Shown here one piece after another: positions 31,805-40,993 of a stretch of DNA of 64,000 nucleotides. The notes below the pieces were generated by a model. That model ran no database searches and was not told the DNA's origin. It saw only the letters and a list, made by a program, of their open reading frames with translations. Position 1 is the first letter of the stretch, and every line of letters starts with the position of its first letter. The translations under genes and the position numbers were made by a program. The stretch is from assembly GCA_001829415.1 (NCBI GenBank), contig MIBE01000003.1, positions 3,765 through 67,764 on the forward strand, given 5' to 3'. The DNA is from Spirochaetes bacterium GWF1_51_8 (lineage in GTDB: Bacteria; Spirochaetota; Brevinematia; Brevinematales; GWF1-51-8).

Positions 31805-32544
31805 TGAGAAAACCAAAAATCGCGTTTTTCGACTTCGCTTGCTGTGAAGGATGCCAGCTGCAGGTAGCTAATCTGGGAGAAGCGCTTCTCGATATTCTGG
31901 AAGCGGTGGATGTGGTGGAATTCCGCGAGGTCATGTCCGAGAAATGGACGCAGAGTTTCGATATCGCGGTGATCGAGGGAAGCATCACGACCCAGCACGC
32001 TGTCGAACGGATTAAAGAGATACGCGGGCGTTCGCAGATACTGATCGCCTACGGCTCGTGCGCCACGATCGGCGGCGTCAACGGTATGAAAAACAACTAC
32101 CCCCTCGAAGATATCCGCCGTTATGTCTACAACGACAACGCCGAGTTCTTCGATACCATTCCCACCCGCGCGGTGCATCAGGTGGTCAACGTCGACTATT
32201 ATGTCAACGGCTGTCCGATCTACCCGCCGGAATTCATCGCGGTGCTCAAGGCCGCGCTCGCGGGACTGCCGTACCATGTCCCGGATAATGCCGTCTGCGT
32301 GGAGTGCAAGCTGAACGAAAATGTCTGCATGTACGAGCGCGGGCTGACCTGTGCCGGGCCGATTACCCGTTCGGGATGCAACTCATGGTGTGTCAATAAC
32401 GGCAACATCTGCTACGGGTGCCGCGGCATGATGTCCAATCCCAACGAAACCGGGTTTCAGGAAGTCCTGAAAAAGTACGATATCACGGTGGACCTCATCA
32501 TGAACAAGATGAACATGTATAATAAATGCCGGGAGATTAAATAA
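31804..32544 (+). CDS. hydD: NiFe hydrogenase small (delta) subunit
   Basis: FACCEGCQLQ, GSITTQHAVE, YGSCATIGG, NGCPIYPPEF, GPITRSGCNSWC. Confidence 0.9.
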   Translation: MRKPKIAFFDFACCEGCQLQVANLGEALLDILEAVDVVEFREVMSEKWTQSFDIAVIEGSITTQHAVERIKEIRGRSQILIAYGSCATIGGVNGMKNNYPLEDIRRYVYNDNAEFFDTIPTRAVHQVVNVDYYVNGCPIYPPEFIAVLKAALAGLPYHVPDNAVCVECKLNENVCMYERGLTCAGPITRSGCNSWCVNNGNICYGCRGMMSNPNETGFQEVLKKYDITVDLIMNKMNMYNKCREIK

Positions 32545-33866
32545 TGGGAAAAAATATAAATATTAACGTGGAATACCTGACCCGTGTAGAGGGTCACGGG
32601 AATATCGTGGTGAATGTGAACGACGGGAAGCTCGAGCAGTGCATGCTGGAGATCGTCGAAAGCCCCCGTTTCTTCGAGGGGATGCTCCGGGGGCGCTCTA
32701 TCTTCGAAGCCCAGCATATCACCTCGCGTATCTGCGGCATCTGCGCCTGCGGCCACACTCTCGCGTCGATACAGGCCGCCGAGGACGCTATCGGCTTCAC
32801 TCCCAGCAAGCAGACTATCGAGTTACGCAAACTGCTCCTGCATTTGGAAAACCTCGACAGCCATATCCTGCATATCTATCTTCTTGTCGCGCCCGACCTT
32901 CTCGGGGTAAAGAGTTTTGTGCCGTTAATCGATTCCCATAATAAAGTAGTCCGCCGTGCGCTTCGGATGAAGAAAACAATCAACGACGTCTGCGACATTC
33001 TTGCCGGGCGGCATATCCACCCGATATCGAGTATTGTCGGAGGGTGGACGAAGCTGCCGAGGGAAAAAGACCTTGACGCGATGCTCGCGCTGTTGACCGG
33101 GATGATTCCCGATATGAACGCGACTGTCGAGCTCGCGGCGTCGCTCAAGTTTCCCGAGTTTCAGCGCGAGACCGAGTATGTGGCGCTGGTCAGCGACGAC
33201 GCCGAGTACCCGCTGCTGATGGGCGATGTCGGTTCCACCGACGGCGTGCGGATGAACAAGAAGGATTATAAGAAGATCACGAACGAATTTATAGTGCCGC
33301 ATTCTTCCGCGAAGCACGCGAAGCTGAGCCGCGCCTCTTACGCGGTGGGCGCTCTCGCGCGTTTCAACCTGAACGCCGGCAAGCTCCGCAAGGAAGCAAA
33401 AGGGATCGCCGACGCTATCGGCCTTAAGCCTATCTGCGTCAATCCCTACCTGAATACCGCCGCTCAGCTTGTCGAATGCGTGCATTGTCTCTATGAAGCG
33501 ATCGACATCCTGACCCGTTTCAAGGAAAAGGGCGTCGACCATTCAGAAGCGATTGTGGTCGGGCTGAACGAGCAGAAGAAGGTCAAGATCAAACCCGGGT
33601 TAGGGGTGGGAGCGGTCGAAGTCCCGCGCGGCATCCTTTTCCACAGCTACGAGGTGGATGAGAAGGGCTTGATTGTCAACGCCAACTGCATCATCCCCAC
33701 CGGGCAGAACTGCAACAATATCGAGCGCGATATGCAGAAGCTCGTCCCCGAGATCATGGAGAAGAAGGAAGAGGAAATCACTCTCGCTCTCGAGATGCTT
33801 GTCCGCGCTTACGACCCGTGCATCTCCTGCTCGGCGCATTTTTTGGATGTAAAATTTGTTAAATAA
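32544..33866 (+). CDS. hydA: NiFe hydrogenase large (alpha) subunit
   Basis: RICGICACGH (L1) and C-terminal DPCISCSAH followed by a short FLDVKFVK extension. Confidence 0.94.
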   Translation: MGKNININVEYLTRVEGHGNIVVNVNDGKLEQCMLEIVESPRFFEGMLRGRSIFEAQHITSRICGICACGHTLASIQAAEDAIGFTPSKQTIELRKLLLHLENLDSHILHIYLLVAPDLLGVKSFVPLIDSHNKVVRRALRMKKTINDVCDILAGRHIHPISSIVGGWTKLPREKDLDAMLALLTGMIPDMNATVELAASLKFPEFQRETEYVALVSDDAEYPLLMGDVGSTDGVRMNKKDYKKITNEFIVPHSSAKHAKLSRASYAVGALARFNLNAGKLRKEAKGIADAIGLKPICVNPYLNTAAQLVECVHCLYEAIDILTRFKEKGVDHSEAIVVGLNEQKKVKIKPGLGVGAVEVPRGILFHSYEVDEKGLIVNANCIIPTGQNCNNIERDMQKLVPEIMEKKEEEITLALEMLVRAYDPCISCSAHFLDVKFVK

Positions 33867-34326
33867 AGAGATCGTCGAATACTTCAAAGACCCCGCGTCG
33901 CCGACACTCATCATCACTGTCGGGAATAACCTGCGTGCCGACGACGGGGCCGGGCCGTATATCGCCTCGAAACTGGAAGAACCGCCCGCCGGGACGCTTG
34001 TGCTCGACGCGGGCGAGAATCCCGAAAACATCGTGGACGACGCCGTGGAGCTTTTCCCCGCACGCGCGGTGATGATCGACGCCGCCGATTTCGGCGGTAC
34101 CCCGGGCGAAGTCCGTTTCATCCCGGACGAACTCATCCCTGATAACCCATTAAGCACGCACGCGTTTCCGCTCCCGGTCATCACGAAGATCATCCGGAAA
34201 GACGCGCGCTGTAATGTCCGTTTCCTCGGGATTCAGGTGAAAACTATCGAGATGGGCGCGGATATGAGTCCCGAAGTGACCGCGGCATCGGACGAGCTTG
34301 TCAAACTGATACTCCGGAAGAAATAA
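33856..34326 (+). CDS. NiFe hydrogenase maturation protease
   Basis: TVGNNLRADDGAGPYIASKL...LVLDAGENPEN...DAADFGGTPGE; HypD/HycI-type endopeptidase pattern; overlaps hydA. Confidence 0.9.
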   Translation: MLNKEIVEYFKDPASPTLIITVGNNLRADDGAGPYIASKLEEPPAGTLVLDAGENPENIVDDAVELFPARAVMIDAADFGGTPGEVRFIPDELIPDNPLSTHAFPLPVITKIIRKDARCNVRFLGIQVKTIEMGADMSPEVTAASDELVKLILRKK

Positions 34327-34406
34327 ATCCTGCATCCGGCGTGGGATTATCTGGTATTTTTTCCGCATTTCATTTATAATTTGGGTATTAATCTCCCGGA
34401 GGATAC

Positions 34407-35705
34407 ATGTGTTACGCCATACCCGGCAGGGTTGAAACAATCGAAGACCGGTATGTGACGGTCGATTATTTCGGCGAGAAGAAGCGCGCGATCAACGAGC
34501 TCGACGGGCTGAAAATCGGCGACTATATCTACGCCCAGGGCGGTTTTGTGATCCAGAGCCTGCCCGAGCCCGAGGCGAAATCGATCCTCGCGGTCTGGAA
34601 GGAGACGTTCTTCGAGCTTCAGGAAATGGACTTACGGCTTTCGCGGCTGGATACGGAGTCGAAGGGTGTCGACGCGAAGACCCTCAGAATACTCGATAAA
34701 GCCGCCGAGGGACGCGAGTTGAAACCCGAAGAGCTGTACCATCTGATTACCCTCGAAACCCCCTACGAACGCGAACTGCTCTATAAGACCGCGAACTTTC
34801 TGAGGCGGAAGTACCTCGGCAACTCATGCTGTGTTCACGGCATTATCGAGTTCTCGTCCTTCTGCAAACGGAATTGTCATTACTGCGGAATATCGACCAA
34901 TCATACAGGCTTGAAACGTTATAGGATGACCGACGACGAAATCCTCGACGCCGTCCGCGAGGCGGTGGAGGTGCACGGCTTTCAGGCGCTCGTGCTCCAG
35001 TCCGGCGAAGACCCGGAGTTTTCCGCGCCGAAGCTCGCGGAACTGATCCGTGAAATCAAACGGCGGCACCATTGCCTGATCTTCATCAGCGTGGGCGAGA
35101 TCGGTATCGACGGGCTGAAGGAACTGTACGACGCGGGCGCGCGGGGTATCCTGCTCCGTTTCGAGACGTCCGACCCCGAACTCTACGCGAAACTTCACCC
35201 CGGCTCATTGCTGGAAACGCGCCTCGAGCATCTCAGGAAGGCGTTCGAAATAGGCTACCTGATTGTGACAGGCGGACTGATCGGGCTTCCCGGGCAGACC
35301 CCGCGCGATATCCTGAACGACATCCTGCTCGCGAAGGAGCTTCACGCCGAGATGTTCAGCTTCGGCCCGTTCGTCCCCCATCCCGATACCCCGCTTGCCG
35401 GGAACAATACCCCGGATGTCGAACTGATCCTCGGAACGCTTGCCGCCGCGCGTATCGCCGATCCCGAGAACGCAAAGATTCTCGTGACGACGGCGTTCGA
35501 GACTGTCGATCCCGGCGCGCGGGAGAAGGGCTTGATGGCGGGCGCGAACTCGGTGATGCTGAACGTGACACCGGAGCGTTTCAGGGAGTGCTACGAGATT
35601 TACCCGAACAGGGCACATTCTCACGAGGGCATACCCGAGCAGATCGAGACGACCCTCTCGTTACTGCGGGGACTCGGCCGCGCTCCGACTGACTTGGGTG
35701 TTTAG
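34407..35705 (+). CDS. HypC-like domain fused to HydE-like radical SAM protein
   Basis: N-terminus MCYAIPGRVETIEDRYVTVDYFGEKKRAINELDGLKIGDYIYAQGGFVIQSL (HypC/HupF pattern); then FSSFCKRNCHYCGI (radical SAM CX3CX2C) and HydE-like VLQSGEDPEF, GGLIGLPGQT, NVTPERFRECYEIYP. Confidence 0.85.
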   Translation: MCYAIPGRVETIEDRYVTVDYFGEKKRAINELDGLKIGDYIYAQGGFVIQSLPEPEAKSILAVWKETFFELQEMDLRLSRLDTESKGVDAKTLRILDKAAEGRELKPEELYHLITLETPYERELLYKTANFLRRKYLGNSCCVHGIIEFSSFCKRNCHYCGISTNHTGLKRYRMTDDEILDAVREAVEVHGFQALVLQSGEDPEFSAPKLAELIREIKRRHHCLIFISVGEIGIDGLKELYDAGARGILLRFETSDPELYAKLHPGSLLETRLEHLRKAFEIGYLIVTGGLIGLPGQTPRDILNDILLAKELHAEMFSFGPFVPHPDTPLAGNNTPDVELILGTLAAARIADPENAKILVTTAFETVDPGAREKGLMAGANSVMLNVTPERFRECYEIYPNRAHSHEGIPEQIETTLSLLRGLGRAPTDLGV

Positions 35706-35733
35706 GCTTATTTTTATCAAGAAGTATATAACA

Positions 35734-36144
35734 TCAGAAGATGAATGGATTGATAATTCTTAGATTACCTTCGATTTTTTGATTGTTATTTAAGTCTTCG
35801 GTGTACAATACGGAACAAAAATTCTCTATTGCGGAAGCGATAATCAGACTGTCATAATAAGAAAAGGAATACCTTTCGGCAAGACGATAGGCGGATTGAA
35901 TTGTATGATAGTCAATGAGAACTAAATTTGAATTCTGAACGATTTTATTTGTAATGCTAGCAATATCAGAATACGTCATCTTTAATTTGCGGTTCATGAC
36001 ATTGGAAATTTCACTGATCACTTGTGTAGAGAGAAAAGGTTGACCTTGCAGTAAGGAAACGGATTTCATTTTCTTTTCAGTTTCGTCCCCGATAGCGTAT
36101 AAAATTACGGAAGAATCGAGGAAGTAATTATCTTTCATTCGCAT
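35734..36144 (-). CDS. PIN-domain toxin (VapC-like)
   Basis: YFLDSSVILYAIGD, acidic PIN residues, SFSYYDSLIIASAIENFCSVLYTEDL. Confidence 0.8.
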   Translation of the reverse strand: MRMKDNYFLDSSVILYAIGDETEKKMKSVSLLQGQPFLSTQVISEISNVMNRKLKMTYSDIASITNKIVQNSNLVLIDYHTIQSAYRLAERYSFSYYDSLIIASAIENFCSVLYTEDLNNNQKIEGNLRIINPFIF

Positions 36145-36337
36145 CGTTCCGGTCGAATTTAAAGCAGGTCAAATCCTTATGAAACCGATTGAAGAACATA
36201 GAAATGTCGGACTTTTTTTCCGAATCATCGCTGCTTTCAGGATTCAGGATGATCTGGATTTCCTGTCTGATATTAGGTTTTTCCTGATCGGTCAGCACGA
36301 CTTTTCCGTTATCATAAATCCCATGCAGGATAATCAT
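36128..36337 (-). CDS. Putative cognate antitoxin
   Basis: Short ORF directly upstream of and overlapping the PIN ORF; MIILHGIYDNGKVVLTDQEKPN antitoxin-like N-terminus. Confidence 0.65.
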   Translation of the reverse strand: MIILHGIYDNGKVVLTDQEKPNIRQEIQIILNPESSDDSEKKSDISMFFNRFHKDLTCFKFDRNDANER

Positions 36338-36355
36338 ATAAATCCTCCATGATGA

Positions 36356-36384
36356 ATTATACCCTTATTATGAGGGTTTGTCAA
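36356..36384 (-). promoter_or_regulatory. Consensus promoter of the TA operon with internal palindrome
   Basis: On minus strand TTGACA-aaccctcataataaggg (17 nt)-TATAAT; ACCCT...AGGGT inverted repeat within/adjacent to the spacer. Confidence 0.75.
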
Positions 36385-36403
36385 ACCGAAAAGTAAAACC
36401 GAA

Positions 36404-37807
36404 CTATTTTACGGAAATGCCGACGATAGTGATGTCGTCGTTAGCGGGATGCGTCCCGATAAACCCGCAGACCGTTTTTAACAGGTACTCGACGATATAC
36501 TCGAGTGTCTGCTCGGAACGCACCTTTTCGATTTCGGCAACCAGCCGTTCAAAACCGAATTCCTCGTTCGCCCTGTTAAACTCCTCGTACAATCCGTCGG
36601 TAAAAAGCAAAATGCGGTCGTTCTGCTGTAACTGCACTGTCTGCTGGGTGTACTTGATCGCGCTCTCGACCCCGATAATCTTTCCGGTGGCGGAAAGGGG
36701 TAGAATCCCAGAGTTTTCGCGGAGGATCATTTGGTTGTTATATCCGGCGGAGGAATAACGGAGTTCGTTACGGAGAGTGTCGATATCGACCACGATAGCG
36801 GGGAAAACGAGATTGATACGGTGATACCCGTCGAGGATATTGATATTGAGCGCTTCGGTTAGTTCGGCGGTATTGTCGATGATCGATTTCAGCTTTTCGT
36901 ACTCGCTCTTTATGATCATGGTGACAAACCCGGCCTCTACCCCGTGCCCGGTGGCGTCGGCGAGGAACACACGGATCACGCCCTCGCGCAGTTTGTACAC
37001 ATCGTATATATCCCCGCCGACTTTAATCAGCGGCAAGTACTTGATATAGAACTTTATCCCGAAGATCGCGTCGATATTCCGGGGGAGCAGGCTTTCCTGG
37101 AGCTTTTTCGCGAGGTCGAGCTCGGTTTCCAGTTTATTCTCTTTCGACGTCAGGTCTTTATTCTGTTCCTCGATAATGATCCTGTTTTTGAAATCGCTGA
37201 TATTCGCGCGCAGGATAATCTGCGAGAAGAACCATGCGATCAAGGTGAACATGGAACTGGAGATGTAGATAGGGATCGCGAGCGCGGGATTGGTCTGGAA
37301 GACCGAAACCCCTAATGTCATCAGGACAAACGACAGGACGAACATGAGAAAGCTCATGAGGGGATGGTATACCCCGAACGCCGCCATGACATAAAGGATG
37401 AGGAGATAGATTTGTACCGGCGAACCCGCGATCTGGTCGACCGATGTTTTTACCGCGCCCCAGATCAGCGAGAGCGCAATGGAGGAATAGACATAGAGGC
37501 GGTGAGGGAGTTTGAGCTCGGATGCTGAATAGGGCGGCTTGATAAACGAGGCAACCGCAAAAATCGCGGCGAAACCGCCGAGCACAAGATGCATGATAAA
37601 TTGTTCGGGGCTGAACATATTAGAGAGGAAATAGACGATCACCGCGATATTCGCGAAGGCGACAAAAATCATCGCGACCCGACCCCGGAAGAAGAGCTTG
37701 TATTCGGTTTCCCGGAAGAAATCTTTGCGCTGCCGCGGATTGAGTGTGTTCATGCCGCCGGTAAAAAAATCCGTGATCATGCTGAGTATTCCGTGAGTGT
37801 CTGTCAT
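36404..37807 (-). CDS. Membrane SpoIIE-family PP2C phosphatase
   Basis: About six TM segments, coiled coil, GGDIYDVYKL, DATGHGVEAGFVTMIIK, FTDGLYEEFN. Confidence 0.88.
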   Translation of the reverse strand: MTDTHGILSMITDFFTGGMNTLNPRQRKDFFRETEYKLFFRGRVAMIFVAFANIAVIVYFLSNMFSPEQFIMHLVLGGFAAIFAVASFIKPPYSASELKLPHRLYVYSSIALSLIWGAVKTSVDQIAGSPVQIYLLILYVMAAFGVYHPLMSFLMFVLSFVLMTLGVSVFQTNPALAIPIYISSSMFTLIAWFFSQIILRANISDFKNRIIIEEQNKDLTSKENKLETELDLAKKLQESLLPRNIDAIFGIKFYIKYLPLIKVGGDIYDVYKLREGVIRVFLADATGHGVEAGFVTMIIKSEYEKLKSIIDNTAELTEALNINILDGYHRINLVFPAIVVDIDTLRNELRYSSAGYNNQMILRENSGILPLSATGKIIGVESAIKYTQQTVQLQQNDRILLFTDGLYEEFNRANEEFGFERLVAEIEKVRSEQTLEYIVEYLLKTVCGFIGTHPANDDITIVGISVK

Positions 37808-38004
37808 ACGAATTCCTGAAGTTAATTGGATACTATTATAGTATGGTTTTATAGTATTTTCAAATTTCGGATTTCACGATTATATTGCACGGCGTAACAA
37901 GTTTGTGAAATTGATATATAATCCTCGCCGAGATAAAGACGAAATCTTGCTTTTCCCCGAAAATATGGTATCCTTATAATAAGGTGAAAAAGATGGAGGC
38001 GGGT

Positions 38005-39540
38005 ATGAAACGTCTTATTCGTATTTTGTGGGTGTTATTCACGGTCATTCTCGTCCCGGTGTTCGCGGAGGCCAAGGTTCTCAAGGCCCTGCTGATCATC
38101 CAGGACAACTATATCGACAATAACCTGAACGGGATCGCGGAAGATGTCCGGCTCGATCTCGGGCATGTCCAGTCGTTCCTCAACGGCCTCCAGAAGGGCA
38201 AGGTCATCGATGTCGAAATCACTATCCTGAAGGGAAAGAACGCGACCTATGCGAATATGGATAAGCTCCTGAAAAATGTCGAAACCGAGAAGGACGACGT
38301 GATCCTTTTCTATTTCAGCGGGCACGGCGGGATGGAGAAGGATAAGACCTTCCTGTTTACCGCCGACTCGAAGAAGTTCTGGCGTGACGATGTCGAAAAG
38401 TATCTCAAGTCCAAGTCGGCCAAACTCAAGATCGCGGTCTCCGACGCGTGCAGCAGTTCCATCGGCGGGATGGATTCACGCGGATGGTTCGAGGATGACG
38501 GCGAACTCGAAGAGAAGCAGAACGCCTATATCGAAATCTATAAAAACCTTTTCCTGAACTACGAAGGTCTTCTCTATGTCACTTCCGCGAGTCCCGGCGA
38601 GTACGCATGGGGATTCGGGAGCGGCGGGTCGTTCACAGTCTCGTTCTTCAACGAAGTCCTCTATAACGATCCAAAGTTTACATGGGAAGAGACTATCGCC
38701 GACGCACAGCAGTTGACGCAGGAGAAATTTACCTACATGGTCAATATGGGAAATTTCCCCGACTCGATGAAAAAGGACCTGAAGAAAAAAGGGATCACCG
38801 GACAGCACCCGTACATCTATTCGATGGCGAGCTCTATCGATAAAAACGCTGAACCCGTGACGCCTATCGTGCCCGACTCCGGTGGAAAGGACGGCGATAT
38901 AATCGTCCGTAACGATACTAAGAAATCGCTGACATTTTTTGTCGATAAGAATACCAAGTACGACGATAGCTGGGCATGGAAGAACGTCGAGACCTTCTTT
39001 ATCCCCGCCGGGGAATCGGTCTCGATGAAGTCGTCCAAGGCACTCCTCGTGTTCTTCAAGCAGGACCGTGAGAAATATGTTTCCTACTCGCTCAAACCCG
39101 GGAAGTACGCCTTCTCGTTAAATCAGAAGAAGCTGATCGATCTCTATACCGATACCGCCGGGAAGGAATCCAAGAAATCTTCCGCGAAGATGAACCCGAT
39201 CCTCGGAAAATGGATTTGGGATATGTGGACTGTCGACGATATCAATAAAGGAAGCAAGTCGAAAAGCGGTGTGACCTACATTATCGAGTTCAAGGCCGAC
39301 AACAGTTTTATCATCACCGATATGAAGGGTAAAAAGTCGGAATGGGGTAAATGGAATATCGATCTTGTTTCCGGCGCCGAATATCTGGATATTGCCGCCG
39401 ATGACGGCAAGACAAAGACCAGTCTCCAGATGAAAGTGACTTTCCTGAAAAACTCGTATGTTCAGCTCGTCCCGACGATGGTCAACGGGGAGAAGAAGAG
39501 CACTGACGATATGCCGCAGGTATTTTTATACAAACAGTAA
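38005..39540 (+). CDS. Secreted caspase-fold (C14-like) peptidase with C-terminal lipocalin-like domain
   Basis: Signal peptide MKRLIRILWVLFTVILVPVFAEA; His motif ILFYFSGHGGMEKDK; Cys motif IAVSDACSSSIGG. ATG 38005 preceded by ggagg. Confidence 0.85.
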   Translation: MKRLIRILWVLFTVILVPVFAEAKVLKALLIIQDNYIDNNLNGIAEDVRLDLGHVQSFLNGLQKGKVIDVEITILKGKNATYANMDKLLKNVETEKDDVILFYFSGHGGMEKDKTFLFTADSKKFWRDDVEKYLKSKSAKLKIAVSDACSSSIGGMDSRGWFEDDGELEEKQNAYIEIYKNLFLNYEGLLYVTSASPGEYAWGFGSGGSFTVSFFNEVLYNDPKFTWEETIADAQQLTQEKFTYMVNMGNFPDSMKKDLKKKGITGQHPYIYSMASSIDKNAEPVTPIVPDSGGKDGDIIVRNDTKKSLTFFVDKNTKYDDSWAWKNVETFFIPAGESVSMKSSKALLVFFKQDREKYVSYSLKPGKYAFSLNQKKLIDLYTDTAGKESKKSSAKMNPILGKWIWDMWTVDDINKGSKSKSGVTYIIEFKADNSFIITDMKGKKSEWGKWNIDLVSGAEYLDIAADDGKTKTSLQMKVTFLKNSYVQLVPTMVNGEKKSTDDMPQVFLYKQ

Positions 39541-39548
39541 CTCAAATA

Positions 39549-39580
39549 GAAAGCGGAAGGTTGATCTTCCGCTTTTTTTA
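39549..39580 (+). terminator. Rho-independent terminator
   Basis: aaagcggaaggttgatcttccgctttttttt hairpin. Confidence 0.85.
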
Positions 39581-39614
39581 TCGTATCGGGGATAAGTTTT
39601 CCATCGAATAAACT

Positions 39615-40871
39615 CTACGGGATGCTGACATAGTCCTCGGCGATTTTCCCTTTATTTTCGTCGATAAATTCCTTAATGACATCCGCCAGGCGTTTGATGC
39701 CCTCGACGATCTGGTCGTCTGTGGCGTAGCTGTAGTTGAGGCGCATCGTATTGTGCCCGCCGCCGTTAGGGAAGAACGGCTCTCCGGTCACATAAGCGAC
39801 GTTATTCTCGATAGCCTTCGGGAGCATCGTAAGCGTATTGATATAATCCGGCATCACGAGCCAGAGGAAAAGTCCGCCCTGCGGCTTGTTCCATCTGACA
39901 TCCTTCGGAAAATGCGTCTCGAGCGCATCGATCATGAGGTCGCGTTTCTTCCGGTAGAGATTGACGATTTCCTCGATATGCGGGAAGAGGATGTTATGGT
40001 ACATCGCCTCGAACACGCAGAATTGCCCGAAACTGTTCGTGCAGAGGTCTTCGGCCTGCTTCGCGATAGACACCTTACGGATAATCTCTTCGGGCGCGGC
40101 CATCCATCCCACGCGGAAACCCGGGGCGAGGATTTTCGAGAACGTGCCGAGGTAGATGACGCGGTTTTCATCGTCAAAGCTCTTCATGAGCGGCTCGCGT
40201 TTTCCCTCGAAGCGCAGGAGACCGTAGGGATCGTCTTCGACAAGGATCAGATCGTACTTGCACATGATCTCGTATATCTTCTCGCGCCGTTTGTGCGGGA
40301 TAGTGACCCCGGTCGGGTTCTGGAATGTCGGGACGAGATACATGAACTTCGGGTGCTCCTTCCTGCGGTCGAGGTATTTCAGCTTGTCCTCGAGCAGTTC
40401 CGGAACCATGCCCTGTTCGTCGATCGTCACCGCGCTGATCGACGCTTCATGGGCGACAAACGCCATGATCGCGCCGAGGTAGGTCGGGTTCCCGGTCAAC
40501 ACCTTATCGCCGGGGTTGAGGAATACCTTCGAGATCAGGTTCAGTCCCTGCTGGGAACCATTAGTAATCAGGATATTCGACATCTGCTGGGGCGCGCCGT
40601 AATGTTCGCCCATCCCTCTCGCGATCACATCACGGAGCTTGTTGTGGCCCTCGGTCGTCCCATATTGGAGAGCGTCCCGCGCATGCGACGCCATGACATG
40701 ATCCATGACGGGTTTCAGCTTTTCTATCGGGAATGCGTCGGGATTGGGAAGCCCGCCCGCGAAACTAATCATTTCCGGGCTATTCAGCAGTTTCAGGAGT
40801 TCCCTGATCTCGGACGACTTCATGTTATTCGACGATTTCGAAAACATGTGAGCAAACGTAGACTTCATCAT
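39615..40871 (-). CDS. PLP-dependent aminotransferase (class I/II, 2-aminoadipate transaminase-like)
   Basis: ISFAGGLPNPDAFP, NGSQQGLNLISKVFLNPGD, PTFQNPTG, VEDDPYG, LGTFSKILAPGFRVGW. Confidence 0.92.
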   Translation of the reverse strand: MMKSTFAHMFSKSSNNMKSSEIRELLKLLNSPEMISFAGGLPNPDAFPIEKLKPVMDHVMASHARDALQYGTTEGHNKLRDVIARGMGEHYGAPQQMSNILITNGSQQGLNLISKVFLNPGDKVLTGNPTYLGAIMAFVAHEASISAVTIDEQGMVPELLEDKLKYLDRRKEHPKFMYLVPTFQNPTGVTIPHKRREKIYEIMCKYDLILVEDDPYGLLRFEGKREPLMKSFDDENRVIYLGTFSKILAPGFRVGWMAAPEEIIRKVSIAKQAEDLCTNSFGQFCVFEAMYHNILFPHIEEIVNLYRKKRDLMIDALETHFPKDVRWNKPQGGLFLWLVMPDYINTLTMLPKAIENNVAYVTGEPFFPNGGGHNTMRLNYSYATDDQIVEGIKRLADVIKEFIDENKGKIAEDYVSIP

Positions 40872-40947
40872 AAATACCTCATATCGCGCCTTATTCCGGA
40901 TATTATAGACTTTTAGCGGGATTTCGTCAAAAGAATAGCCCTTTCGA

Positions 40948-40975
40948 TTGACAAAATTATTGAGAGAGGTATGAT
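40948..40975 (+). promoter_or_regulatory. Candidate sigma-70 promoter
   Basis: TTGACA, 16-nt spacer, TATGAT. Confidence 0.55.
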
Positions 40976-40993
40976 ATAACGTGAGGAAATACG

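Noticed and set aside
39753-40916. 387-aa plus-strand ORF antisense to the aminotransferase
   Set aside because: The aminotransferase is clearly real; the antisense product is His/Arg/Glu-rich with no motifs.
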